A DNA stretch of 64,000 bases, from NCBI RefSeq assembly GCF_016405965.1, contig NZ_JAEFCD010000001.1:320530-384529 (forward strand). The letters are read 5' to 3'. How positions within the stretch are numbered: position 1 is the stretch's first letter; every line of letters begins with the position of its first letter. The notes beneath the pieces are model-generated. The model saw only the letters and a list, made by a program, of their open reading frames with translations, was not told the origin of the DNA and did no database searches. A program made the translations under genes and the position numbers. Source of the DNA: Alteromonas sp. IB21. GTDB taxonomy: Bacteria; Pseudomonadota; Gammaproteobacteria; Enterobacterales; Alteromonadaceae. Of the stretch, positions 1 to 8,030 are shown one piece after another.

Positions 1-64
1 AAATCCGGTGTTCAGTCTTGTTTCATGTCAGACTGTGTGGGCCGTATTGATTGCAGCAAACATA

Positions 65-1009
65 CTAGCATTTCCTTATTACCGAAATACAATCTAACGC
101 TTTTATCCCCCAATCCATAATCTGCTGCTCTTCAACAATAAAGCCACTTTTTCTACAAATATGACGCATGTCTTCTGCGTTGAACTCGCTACGACAATGA
201 GGATTTTTTCTCCAATTTTTGTCTGCTTTGAAATCTTCATGTTCTCTAGCGTTTGAATGGTGTAGCACAGCGTAACCACCGATAGACAGGATGCGGGAAA
301 ACTCACTTAATATATAATCAACGCTCTTGTAATCGAAATGCACCATCGCATCCCAGCTGTAAATAAAACTCACGCTGCCACTGTCTGCCGGGATTTTTTC
401 AGGCTTACTTATGCGGCATTCCACATTTTCTTTCTCGTCAAACCTTGAGGCACAATGGCTGATTGCTTCTTGACTTGTGTCTACACAAATAAGTGACTCA
501 CAGTTACCGCTTAACAAGTCAGCAATTCGGCCTTTACCGCAAGCAAAATCCATTACTTGGGATAAATTGAAATGATATTTTTGCATCAAGGGCTCAAGAT
601 AGGTCTGAAACTGTACCTCATTATGCTCTTCTGCATCTTTATAATACTCGTTCCAATCAAAAGTATGGGGCTCATATTGCCCCTCTTCCATTACATGGTT
701 AGCATTAAGTTTAACAACTCTGTTTGCGTTGACGCCCAGTTTTTTTAAGTGAAGCTCTATCTCATCGGCAAATTTTAAAGACGCTACAATAATTGGGTAC
801 GCTGGCAGACGAATCAGTTCGTGTTCTGGAACGAATGAAATTGCTCCCACTTGCTTTGCTGACGTTATTTTTTTGTCAGTAACGTAAATGGTGCTAACGA
901 ACCTCGTAACTTCTAATTGCTTTAAAAACGACTGACCAATATCACCAGCACCGTAAATTATCACGCCCTCGCTTTTTGGAACATTACCGAATGGAAAAAG
1001 ATAAAACAT
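65..1009 (-). CDS. SAM-dependent methyltransferase with N-terminal Rossmann-like module
   Basis: This 314-residue protein has two parts. Residues about 16-102 form a nucleotide-binding-like fold with a glycine motif (IIYGAGDIG, 17-25) and a second conserved strand (PIIVASLKFADEI, 72-84). The same module occurs at the C terminus of four other proteins of this island. Residues about 150-300 are a class I methyltransferase with SAM motif I DFACGKG (154-160). It lies 8 bp downstream of the GT8 gene and probably shares its sigma-28-type promoter. It faces the phosphoramidate operon across a divergent promoter region. I infer that it may methylate the phosphoramidate or a sugar, because the Campylobacter phosphoramidate locus also has methyltransferases (Cj1419, Cj1420). 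The substrate is not visible from sequence. The stop codon is TAG at 65-67. Confidence 0.8.
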   Translation of the reverse strand: MFYLFPFGNVPKSEGVIIYGAGDIGQSFLKQLEVTRFVSTIYVTDKKITSAKQVGAISFVPEHELIRLPAYPIIVASLKFADEIELHLKKLGVNANRVVKLNANHVMEEGQYEPHTFDWNEYYKDAEEHNEVQFQTYLEPLMQKYHFNLSQVMDFACGKGRIADLLSGNCESLICVDTSQEAISHCASRFDEKENVECRISKPEKIPADSGSVSFIYSWDAMVHFDYKSVDYILSEFSRILSIGGYAVLHHSNAREHEDFKADKNWRKNPHCRSEFNAEDMRHICRKSGFIVEEQQIMDWGIKALDCISVIRKC

Positions 1010-1017
1010 ATAAATCC

Positions 1018-2103
1018 CTATATAACAGTTAACGCTTTATGGCGTAGTGAGTTCGTAATGTCTTGCTTGTGAGGAAGCGTAGCAACCACTATCGCTTCGA
1101 CCTGATCAGTCATCAACTTTTCTGGAGAAACAATGGAAAAGGAAAAGCACTTTCCGGTTAAGTGAGTATCAACAACTTGTTTGATAATAATGTGAGGGAG
1201 CTTTTGTTCTAGCGCTTTAATAATTCTTCTTCCTCGCGCTCCAGCTCCCCAAATGGCAATTTGAGCACTGGTAGTAAACGTTTCTTTCAGTTTTTCGAGA
1301 ATGGCATTGTCTTCACTATCAAGAAACAATGACAGAGTCTTGTTCTCAAAAGGTACATTTTCAAAAAATCTTCTATATTGCTCTGTGTAGGGGTGTGCTG
1401 AAGAAAGATGCCACGGTTTTTCTTGACCAGTAAAATGCACCACAATGGGCGATGTAACGTCTGAATGCATCAATGTATAAGTCTGCGTGTTAAACTTTGC
1501 GTCTAAATACTGTGCCTGTTCATCAAGCACCTTATTTAAGACATCTTGGTCATTGTATTCCCATTGCTTTCTTGAACTATGTACACGGCTCAGATGTTGA
1601 AACGTATCGTTTTCTCGCCACCTAGCTAGATCAATAAGCATTACGCCAGCATTGAAATAAGTTTTTGAGGAAAGCGCTATCTTTTCAGGCCTGTTTTGAG
1701 ACATTAAAGAATGATCCTCAACAACACCAACCGTTTTGCCGTCAAGCGACTCATCCCAAAGAGATTTTATGTCACCTGTAACGAGAATATCAGCATCGAG
1801 ATATATGACCCTGTCCAGCTTTGGCAATATTTCAGCAAGTGCATAACGAATGAAAGTAATACCATTTAAGCGCCCTTGGTAACGTTCACTAAGTTTACCC
1901 TGCGTTATGCTTGCCTCGTAAGCAATAAAATTAATCGTCACCTTCTCAGTTTCTAGCATTCTTAGACGTTGTTTGACCTGTGAGGATAAATTGCCAACAA
2001 CATTAAGCGATATGCATGAGTCGGTATTTGTTATGAGACTGGCAAGGCTCACCGCTAAAAAAGGCGCAAAATTGTCATCGATACAAAAAGCGACGTTTAT
2101 CAT
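1018..2103 (-). CDS. Glycosyltransferase family 8 with C-terminal Rossmann-like module
   Basis: This 361-residue protein resembles LgtC-type retaining glycosyltransferases, which transfer hexose from UDP-sugars. The metal and nucleotide-sugar DxD motif is DAD at 103-105 within VIYLDADILVTGD. An N-terminal VAFCIDDNF start and a late VVHFTGQEKPW segment (the GT8 H-x-G-x-KPW pattern) are both present. Residues 282-361 are an added module (IAIWGAGARGRR, then AIVVATLPHKQDI) shared with four neighbouring proteins. It is the first gene of the minus-strand unit reading away from the divergent region at 2104-2413, and the methyltransferase gene follows it. Sugar donor and acceptor are unknown. A role in flagellin or surface glycan modification is inferred from position and promoter. 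Confidence 0.85.
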   Translation of the reverse strand: MINVAFCIDDNFAPFLAVSLASLITNTDSCISLNVVGNLSSQVKQRLRMLETEKVTINFIAYEASITQGKLSERYQGRLNGITFIRYALAEILPKLDRVIYLDADILVTGDIKSLWDESLDGKTVGVVEDHSLMSQNRPEKIALSSKTYFNAGVMLIDLARWRENDTFQHLSRVHSSRKQWEYNDQDVLNKVLDEQAQYLDAKFNTQTYTLMHSDVTSPIVVHFTGQEKPWHLSSAHPYTEQYRRFFENVPFENKTLSLFLDSEDNAILEKLKETFTTSAQIAIWGAGARGRRIIKALEQKLPHIIIKQVVDTHLTGKCFSFSIVSPEKLMTDQVEAIVVATLPHKQDITNSLRHKALTVI

Positions 2104-2294
2104 TTTTAATGACCTCTAAATTAGCAGTGACAAGAAGGTGTACATCAAATTTGTAATTTAAATGTCTAACTACTTGTAAGTATAAACATTTGTTTTTATG
2201 AAAAAACAAAGAAACAGCGGTAAGCGGTGCACAAAAGTGCAGTACTCTCTTCATTAGCATATATTAAACACATAAACTCTTATCGCATATATTT

Positions 2295-2321
2295 GTATCG
2301 GCTCATTGAGACATAACTATA
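2295..2321 (-). promoter_or_regulatory. Sigma-28 (FliA) promoter for GT8-methyltransferase unit
   Basis: Read on the minus strand the site is TATAGTTA, 11 bases, then GCCGATAC. The consensus is TAAAGTTT-N11-GCCGATAA. The -10 element matches 7 of 8 and the -35 element 6 of 8, at exact spacing. It points at the GT8 gene starting at 2103, leaving a leader of about 180 bases. Confidence 0.55.
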
Positions 2322-2334
2322 GAAACCATTTCGT

Positions 2335-2361
2335 TAAGGGTTAATATAGATTTGCCGATAA
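2335..2361 (+). promoter_or_regulatory. Sigma-28 (FliA) promoter for phosphoramidate operon
   Basis: The site is TAAGGGTT, 11 bases, then a perfect GCCGATAA. The spacing is identical to that of the flgM and flagellin promoters in this window. Transcription would start near 2368. That makes the TTG at 2375 an unlikely start and favours the ATG at 2414 for the first gene. Confidence 0.6.
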
Positions 2362-2413
2362 AGAAATTAGAACATTGGTAAAAAGCGCTCAATATGCGCT
2401 ATATACGAGTAAT

Positions 2414-2896
2414 ATGACACTTCAAACTTCAAATAGACACGAGCAAGACATACCTTCGGTCTCAAACGAGCACTCATTGGTTGCATATCAAGCTAAAATA
2501 AAAGGCGTGATGCAGAAAATTGAAGGTGATAACTGTTCCATAAGAAACGTACTGGAACAACACTTGAGTGCTCAACAAATCCATTGGCTCCTGGGTGAAC
2601 AAGCTACCCGAAGACTAGAAAAGCGTTTTGTACTTCGTGGCGACTTAGCAGTAAAAGGAGAGCCGCTTATGGGCAACCTAGCTGCAGACCAAACTATTGT
2701 CGTCGGTACCTTTCTACTTGAAGTGCTGAACAGTGAATACGAGAAAAACCAAGATTTAAATTCGCTCAATAGCGCAGTAAGACTTGCTGATTACTTACTC
2801 TCTTATCCTATTGTACACATCACAAATAAAGCGCCACTGAGAAAAGTGCTTGGCGACTTGTTGAATATTCTAGAGGCATTATCTGATGAGCAGTAA
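2414..2896 (+). CDS. Conserved-looking protein of unknown function, first gene of phosphoramidate operon
   Basis: I do not recognise this roughly 160-residue protein. It has no signal peptide and no clear membrane segment. Its composition suggests a mostly helical, soluble protein, with a charged middle (RRLEKRFVLRGDLAVKGEP) and a leucine-rich end. I chose the ATG at 2414 over the in-frame TTG at 2375 because the predicted sigma-28 start site lies at about 2368. The ribosome-binding site is weak for either start. The gene overlaps the formyltransferase-like gene by 11 bases, so the two are probably translationally coupled. Its position at the head of a six-gene overlapping operon suggests a role in the same modification pathway, perhaps as an accessory or transfer factor. 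That is inference only. Confidence 0.7.
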   Translation: MTLQTSNRHEQDIPSVSNEHSLVAYQAKIKGVMQKIEGDNCSIRNVLEQHLSAQQIHWLLGEQATRRLEKRFVLRGDLAVKGEPLMGNLAADQTIVVGTFLLEVLNSEYEKNQDLNSLNSAVRLADYLLSYPIVHITNKAPLRKVLGDLLNILEALSDEQ

Positions 2897-3653
2897 TACT
2901 GACATTGGGTTCATTTCAATGCCTGGAGCTAGAGCCCTAGCTTACATGGACGTATTTTCTGAACTAAAGAAATTTCCATCATGTATTTTGAAACTGAGTA
3001 ACCCACACCTGAATAAATCGTTAACGACATTAAAAGGTATTTCTCAGTCTTACATTTCGATGAAAAATTATGAAGAGACATTGTCGAAGCAAGCAAGTAT
3101 TCCGTTATACTCAGTCAACACCAGTGATATCAATGACGATGACGTTTTAGCGATCATAAGAGAAACAGGAATAAAAACGTGGATTTTTAGCGGCGGCGGT
3201 ATCGTAAAACCCCACTTTTTTAAAGCAGGAATCCGCTTTTTACATATACATCCAGGTCAACTACCCGAAGTTCGAGGGAGCACTTGCTTCTATTACTCAC
3301 TGTTATGCGACAATACGTTAGCAGCAACAGCATTTTTTTTAACCGAAGAAATTGACGCTGGTGAGCCTATTGTTTGCCAGCATTTTCATATCAACTTACC
3401 AAATGAGATCCTCAACGCAACTTATATGGATTATGTCATCGACCCGTGGGTCAGAGCACAAACACTAAAGCGTGTTTGGCAATCTTGGCCCAATATATCC
3501 GGTATTCAAAAAAACAGCAGTAAGAATAAAAGCAAAGCACCTAGTCCTCGAGCTTGTTATGTCATGCATCCACTGTTAAGAATGATGACGATAAACAAAG
3601 TGATCAATCGCTTCGACCCTCTTAGCCCAAAAGGATTGTTCATAAATGAGTAA
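2886..3653 (+). CDS. Formyltransferase-like protein
   Basis: The 255-residue protein carries the formyltransferase signature HPGQLPEVRG (122-131) and the late Asp motif IDAGEPI (156-162). These are typical of enzymes that move a formyl group from 10-formyl-tetrahydrofolate to an amine, including sugar N-formyltransferases. In that family the catalytic triad is Asn-x-His plus Asp. Here the segment reads H120-I-H122, so the usual Asn appears to be His, while His122 and Asp157 are kept. The fold is therefore well supported but the reaction is not. No sugar aminotransferase that would supply an amino-sugar substrate is present in the window. The gene overlaps its neighbours by 11 and 8 bases within the phosphoramidate operon. 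Confidence 0.75.
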   Translation: MSSNTDIGFISMPGARALAYMDVFSELKKFPSCILKLSNPHLNKSLTTLKGISQSYISMKNYEETLSKQASIPLYSVNTSDINDDDVLAIIRETGIKTWIFSGGGIVKPHFFKAGIRFLHIHPGQLPEVRGSTCFYYSLLCDNTLAATAFFLTEEIDAGEPIVCQHFHINLPNEILNATYMDYVIDPWVRAQTLKRVWQSWPNISGIQKNSSKNKSKAPSPRACYVMHPLLRMMTINKVINRFDPLSPKGLFINE

Positions 3654-4185
3654 TACAACAGCAGGCCACATAATTTGGCTGACAGGTCTTTCCGGCGCAG
3701 GAAAGTCGACCATAGCAGAAAAGCTTATTGAATTATTCAAAGCGCAAAACGTTATACCTGTGGTCCTTGATGGCGATCAAGTTAGAGCCGCCATTCAAGA
3801 TCCACATTGGCATTTTGACGAAGCTAGCAGACTGCGCGGTTCTTACATCTATGCGCGTCTTGCATCGCTTTTCGCTTCTCAAGGTCACCTGGTTATTGTG
3901 CCAACTATTAGTATGTTCGAAGAAGTAAGGCAGTGGAATAGACTGAATAATGCGGGATATTTCGAGGTGTATTTAAAAACAAGCCATGATGTGAGGCAAA
4001 AGCGCGACCCAAAACAGCTTTATGCGTCACACAATCAAGGAAAAAACGCAGAAATGCCAGGGTTGGATTTGAACGTCGAACTTCCCACGTCTCCTGATCT
4101 CGCAATTGTTAATGATGGCGACATTACTACTGCAGATAATGTAGCAAGACAAATATTTGAGGCTTTCGGCGAGCAATGCTTATGA
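3646..4185 (+). CDS. APS-kinase-like protein, probable cytidine diphosphoramidate kinase
   Basis: The 179-residue protein is a CysC-type P-loop kinase. The Walker A motif is GLSGAGKST (14-22) and the nucleotide-substrate motif is VVLDGDQVR. In sulfate assimilation CysC phosphorylates APS, but no cysD, cysN or cysH gene is nearby. Beside a PEP-synthase-like kinase, a GATase and a nucleotidyltransferase the set matches Campylobacter Cj1415-Cj1418. There the CysC-like Cj1415 phosphorylates cytidine diphosphoramidate at the 3' position. I therefore infer that role here. It overlaps the upstream gene by 8 bases and the downstream gene by 4 to 10 bases. The alternative, a true APS kinase, fits the context poorly. 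Confidence 0.8.
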   Translation: MSNTTAGHIIWLTGLSGAGKSTIAEKLIELFKAQNVIPVVLDGDQVRAAIQDPHWHFDEASRLRGSYIYARLASLFASQGHLVIVPTISMFEEVRQWNRLNNAGYFEVYLKTSHDVRQKRDPKQLYASHNQGKNAEMPGLDLNVELPTSPDLAIVNDGDITTADNVARQIFEAFGEQCL

Positions 4186-6539
4186 ATTACTCAGACAATG
4201 TAGTTACGCTTTCACGAAGTGAGCTTTCGTTAGCTTTATCTAAGGCAGAAGTGCTCAATAGTCTATATGGCAGGCTAAAAAGCGCATCAGTACTTCCACT
4301 TACTTTTTTTACGTTTGCAGAATGGAAACGCGATAGTGATAAACCTATTGAAAAGGCTAAGCAATTAGGTGCAGAGCTAATTGTTCGCTCGAGCTGTTTG
4401 CGTGAAGACACCGACGATGGTAGTCAAGCTGGTAAATACACTTCATTACTTAATGTAAAGAACACCACTGAAGCTTTGAGTCACGCAATAAAAGAAGTGT
4501 TCGCCTCGTACGGCGATGCACAAGAGAATGACCAAGTATTTATTCAACCCATGCTCGATAAACCTGACTTTGTTGGTGTTGCCTTTAATAGAGAACCAAA
4601 TAGTAATGGAAAATACTATGCTATTAGTGCTGATACTACCGGTGATACACAATCGGTTACCTCAGGCGCAGACTCAACTATACAGAATTGGTTCATACGC
4701 CACGATGCAAAACCTGAGGAAAAATGGTTAGTTCAAGTCATAGCACTATTTGAGGAACTGCACACGTTGTTTGGTGCATGCCCTCTGGATATAGAATTTG
4801 CCATCAAGAAAAATAAGGTTTTTCTATTGCAGGTACGGCCCCTTTTGTTAGCGCAACAGCAAGAGAGCCAAGAGTTAAAAAGTAATGAAAAACAATACGA
4901 ATTAGAGCTTTCTTGTATTGAGAAAAAGCTTAAACGTATGTCTACCCGCCACCCTTATCTGTGTGGCGAGCAAACGCTGTTTGGTGTTATGCCAGATTGG
5001 AACCCCGCAGAAATAATTGGCGTAAAACCTAAACCACTCGCCCTCTCTCTTTATAAGGAATTAGTTACAGACCGTGTATGGGCGCAACAGCGGTATAACT
5101 ATGGTTACAGAAATGTGTATAACCACCCTCTTCTTTTAGTGTTAGGGGGTACGCCTTTCGTTGATATCAGAGCGAGTTTTAACTCATTTATCCCTAACAC
5201 CTTAGCAGACCCATTAGCTGAAAAGCTCGTTAATCATTACCTTAATACGTTAAAAGCGTCACCGCACCTCCACGACAAAGTCGAGTTCAGCATTGTTTTG
5301 TCCTGTTTCAATTTCGGACTAGAAAGCCAGCTTGAAGAACTTAAAAAGTGTGGATTTAGTGAATGTGAGTGCGATGAAATACAAAGAGCGTTAGTTACGC
5401 TTACCGATAATGTAATTACCGATAAAAACAGCGTTTTTCATCAAGATATTAAGAAAATAGATGAACTTGAAAAAAGGCAGGCTCAAATAATGCAGTCTGA
5501 CTTGAATAAAATAGACAAAATATATTGGTTAATTGAAGACTGTAAAAACTATGGCACGCTTCCATTTGCGGGACTTGCTAGAGCCGGTTTTATTGCCATT
5601 CAGCTCCTAAAGTCAATGTGCGAAAGCAAATTAATAACCCAATGCGATTACGATAGCTTCTTACACAGCGTAAAAACCGTTAGTTCTGCATTGCTCGATG
5701 ATAGCAAAACAATGCAGCGTGACTTACTCATTAAAAAATACGGGCATTTACGACCTGGAACATATGACATTACCTCTAAACGTTATGACGAAGAGCCTGG
5801 CAGTTATTTTTCGACAACAGAAGGTTTCAGTGACAAATTAAATAAGTTCGCATTGTCATTAGAACAGCTAAATAGCATTAATGAGGCGCTATCGCGTAGC
5901 AACCTCTCTTGCGACGCCGTTACATTGTTCAACTTTATAAAAAACGCTATTGAAGCGCGTGAATACGGAAAATTTGTTTTCTCTCGAAGTTTAAGTCAAA
6001 CACTGGTACTTATTGAGCAGCTAGGCAGTCAGGTGGGCTTTAGCCGTGACGACTTAGCATTCGCGGACATCAAAGAAATTTTGCGATTACAGTCAACGAG
6101 TCACAGCGCTACGGCAACATTAGCTAGCACAATTACTCTCGGCAAGGAGTATTATGAGATGTGCCAGAAGATAAAATTGCCGGCGCTAATTCGACGCCCC
6201 TCTGACGCCCAGTTTTATCAAGTGCTTGCCGAAGAACCCAACTTCGTTACCTCTGGCTGCATCACGGCTCCAGTATGTACCAATGTCGATCCAAATTCCG
6301 TAGCGGGAAAAATTGTTTTTATTGAGGCTGCTGACCCTGGATTCGACTGGTTGTTTTCTTATGACATAGCAGGCTTAGTTACACAGTTTGGCGGATTAAA
6401 TTCACATATGGCTATTCGAGCACAAGAACTCAATGTGCCTGCGGTTATAGGTGCTGGAGAGTGGTGGTTTAAAAAGTGGAAAAATGCAGAAATGCTAAAA
6501 ATTGACTGTCAATGTCAAAAGGTGCATATCGTTTCATGA
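4182..6539 (+). CDS. PEP-synthase-like phosphotransferase, probable L-glutamine kinase
   Basis: About 785 residues with the three-part layout of PEP synthase and rifampin phosphotransferase. An N-terminal ATP-grasp part holds IVRSSCLREDT and CPLDIEFAIK...LLQVRPL. A long middle domain follows. The C-terminal swivelling phosphohistidine domain has the motif GGLNSHMAIRAQEL, with catalytic His at about residue 742. In Campylobacter the homologous arrangement (Cj1418) phosphorylates the amide of L-glutamine, the first step of phosphoramidate synthesis. The middle domain is not the PEP/pyruvate domain of PpsA as far as I can see, so gluconeogenesis is unlikely. I prefer the ATG at 4182, which overlaps the upstream TGA and lies 8 bases after GGCGAG; an in-frame ATG at 4176 is the alternative. 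Confidence 0.8.
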   Translation: MNYSDNVVTLSRSELSLALSKAEVLNSLYGRLKSASVLPLTFFTFAEWKRDSDKPIEKAKQLGAELIVRSSCLREDTDDGSQAGKYTSLLNVKNTTEALSHAIKEVFASYGDAQENDQVFIQPMLDKPDFVGVAFNREPNSNGKYYAISADTTGDTQSVTSGADSTIQNWFIRHDAKPEEKWLVQVIALFEELHTLFGACPLDIEFAIKKNKVFLLQVRPLLLAQQQESQELKSNEKQYELELSCIEKKLKRMSTRHPYLCGEQTLFGVMPDWNPAEIIGVKPKPLALSLYKELVTDRVWAQQRYNYGYRNVYNHPLLLVLGGTPFVDIRASFNSFIPNTLADPLAEKLVNHYLNTLKASPHLHDKVEFSIVLSCFNFGLESQLEELKKCGFSECECDEIQRALVTLTDNVITDKNSVFHQDIKKIDELEKRQAQIMQSDLNKIDKIYWLIEDCKNYGTLPFAGLARAGFIAIQLLKSMCESKLITQCDYDSFLHSVKTVSSALLDDSKTMQRDLLIKKYGHLRPGTYDITSKRYDEEPGSYFSTTEGFSDKLNKFALSLEQLNSINEALSRSNLSCDAVTLFNFIKNAIEAREYGKFVFSRSLSQTLVLIEQLGSQVGFSRDDLAFADIKEILRLQSTSHSATATLASTITLGKEYYEMCQKIKLPALIRRPSDAQFYQVLAEEPNFVTSGCITAPVCTNVDPNSVAGKIVFIEAADPGFDWLFSYDIAGLVTQFGGLNSHMAIRAQELNVPAVIGAGEWWFKKWKNAEMLKIDCQCQKVHIVS

Positions 6540-7135
6540 ACATAATTTTTGTTACTCAGCGTGTAGACATACTACACGATAGAAATGAAACGCGAGACAG
6601 CCTAGATCAGAAGTGGGTATTGTTGCTAATGCAATGCGGACTGCTCCCAATTCTGATTCCCAATAATGTTCAAGCAGCAGAAGCACTTTATAAGACAATA
6701 TCACCATCAGGGCTGCTCCTCACTGGCGGCAACTCATTGGTAACATATGGAGGGGACGCACCGCTGAGAGATGCTACTGAAAAGCGCCTCTTGGACATAT
6801 TCATTACAGAGCAAAAACCTGTGTTAGGTGTGTGTCGTGGTATGCAAGTTATTCAAGATAAATACGGACAAGCACTAACGCCAGTAACCGGACATATTGC
6901 TCAAAAGCACCAAATAGAGCACAAAGGCATTTTACGCACCGTGAATAGTTATCACGAGCTGGGTACACGTAATAACAACACTTTATTTAGCATAGAAGCA
7001 CAATCTCAAGATGGGGTGATCAAAGCGATATCACATCCGAACGCCCCTGTCGTCGGCATTATGTGGCACCCAGAAAGAGAAGAGGAATTCTGTGAGCACG
7101 ACATCAAATTTATAAAAGAGTTTTTTAGCCAATGA
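6536..7135 (+). CDS. Class I glutamine amidotransferase-like hydrolase, probable gamma-glutamyl-CDP-amidate hydrolase
   Basis: About 199 residues of the peptidase C26 / class I GATase family. The nucleophile elbow is GVCRGMQ (Cys at residue 100) and the His-Glu pair lies in GIMWHPERE. An oxyanion-type LLTGGNSL motif precedes them. In the Campylobacter phosphoramidate pathway Cj1417, of the same family, hydrolyses CDP-L-glutamine to glutamate and cytidine diphosphoramidate, and this gene sits in the matching operon position. I chose the ATG at 6536, which forms an ATGA overlap with the previous stop and follows AAGGTG at 6519. An in-frame ATG at 6512 would add 8 residues. It also overlaps the next gene by 4 bases. 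Confidence 0.8.
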   Translation: MNIIFVTQRVDILHDRNETRDSLDQKWVLLLMQCGLLPILIPNNVQAAEALYKTISPSGLLLTGGNSLVTYGGDAPLRDATEKRLLDIFITEQKPVLGVCRGMQVIQDKYGQALTPVTGHIAQKHQIEHKGILRTVNSYHELGTRNNNTLFSIEAQSQDGVIKAISHPNAPVVGIMWHPEREEEFCEHDIKFIKEFFSQ

Positions 7136-7896
7136 AAGCAGTCATTCTGGTAGCTGGGCTCGGCAGTCGCCTTCGCCCGTACACAAACGCACTTCCAAAA
7201 GCACTGGTTCCTGTAAACGGAACTCCTTTGCTTGATTATCAGCTTTCTTCATTAAGAAAGCGGGGCATCAATAATATTAGCTTAGTGACAGGTTATCTTC
7301 CCGATGCATTTGAGCAATATCAATTACCTTGCTTTTACAACGAACAGTACGCAAACAGTAATATGGTTTATTCATTAATGCGTGCACGTTTACTCTTTGA
7401 CGGCAAAGAAGACCTATTAATTTGTTACGGCGACATCGTATATAACCAAGATATCCTTACTCGAATTTTAGATACACAAGGCTCACTGGTTGTTTCGGCA
7501 GACTTAGATTGGCTTTCCTTATGGCAGCTTAGGATGGAAGACCCCTTCTGTGATGCTGAGTCCTTTGTCATGGAGAAAGGTAGTCATAGAATTGTTTCTT
7601 TAGGTCAAAGCATTAAAACTGAAGAAGATGCGCAAGCCCAATATATAGGTTTGTTAAAGGTATCTGCAGCATTTCAAAATGAATGGCTTAATACATTTGA
7701 CCGAATGCCAGCATCAAAGTCTCAAAATTTGTATATGACTGACTTTATTCAGTCGTTAATAGATAATGGCCATAATGTTACCGCATCTCTTCATAGCGGT
7801 GGTTGGTTGGAAGTAGACAGTGTTGAAGATAAGGCCTGCTACGAATCATCAAAAAAAGTAAAAGCGTTGTTAGATAGCATCAAATCTGGCGATTGA
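7132..7896 (+). CDS. Nucleotidyltransferase, probable CTP:phosphoglutamine cytidylyltransferase
   Basis: The 254-residue protein has the nucleotidyltransferase signature AGLGSRLRPYTNALPKALVP near its N terminus, as in LicC and sugar-1-phosphate cytidylyl- or uridylyltransferases. A probable metal-binding Asp lies in CYGDIV and another in LEVDSVED near the end. In Campylobacter Cj1416, of this family, couples CTP to phosphoglutamine to give CDP-glutamine. As the last gene of a set containing the kinase, hydrolase and APS-kinase-like partners, this is the best-supported role. A phosphocholine or sugar-phosphate cytidylyltransferase is the main alternative. Its ATG overlaps the previous stop by 4 bases. 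A hairpin at 7974-8007 follows. Confidence 0.8.
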   Translation: MKAVILVAGLGSRLRPYTNALPKALVPVNGTPLLDYQLSSLRKRGINNISLVTGYLPDAFEQYQLPCFYNEQYANSNMVYSLMRARLLFDGKEDLLICYGDIVYNQDILTRILDTQGSLVVSADLDWLSLWQLRMEDPFCDAESFVMEKGSHRIVSLGQSIKTEEDAQAQYIGLLKVSAAFQNEWLNTFDRMPASKSQNLYMTDFIQSLIDNGHNVTASLHSGGWLEVDSVEDKACYESSKKVKALLDSIKSGD

Positions 7897-7973
7897 TCGC
7901 TATTGTGCTTAAACATAACGAAGATACTGCTATGGCAATGTAAGACCGATTAAAGACAAAACCGTCTTGTTGC

Positions 7974-8007
7974 ACTCCCTTAATTTCGTTTAATAAAAAG
8001 GGAGTGA
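7974..8007. terminator. Hairpin between convergent operons
   Basis: A perfect 9-bp stem (CACTCCCTT with AAGGGAGTG) with a 16-base loop lies between the convergent phosphoramidate and CDP-sugar operons. There is no clear T-run on either strand, so termination is inferred mostly from position. Confidence 0.4.
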
Positions 8008-8030
8008 ACTGCCGCTTTTAGGCATTGACA

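Larger units (their letters stand above)
2104..2413. other. Divergent intergenic region with two sigma-28-type promoters
   Basis: This 310-bp region separates the minus-strand GT8 gene from the plus-strand phosphoramidate operon. It holds two opposite sigma-28-like promoters at 2295-2321 (minus) and 2335-2361 (plus), with 13 bp between them. The stretch 2104-2290 would be the long leader of the GT8 gene. I see no convincing gene in it. Confidence 0.6.

Noticed and set aside
2075..2260. Small minus-strand frame in the divergent region
   Set aside because: It overlaps the GT8 start in another frame, lies in the predicted leader and has no recognisable features.
2375..2413. TTG start for the first phosphoramidate-operon gene
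   Set aside because: It lies only about 7 bases after the predicted sigma-28 transcription start, leaving no room for a ribosome-binding site.
3646..4185. CysC for sulfate assimilation
   Set aside because: No cysD, cysN, cysH or sulfate transport gene is near, and the partners match the phosphoramidate pathway.
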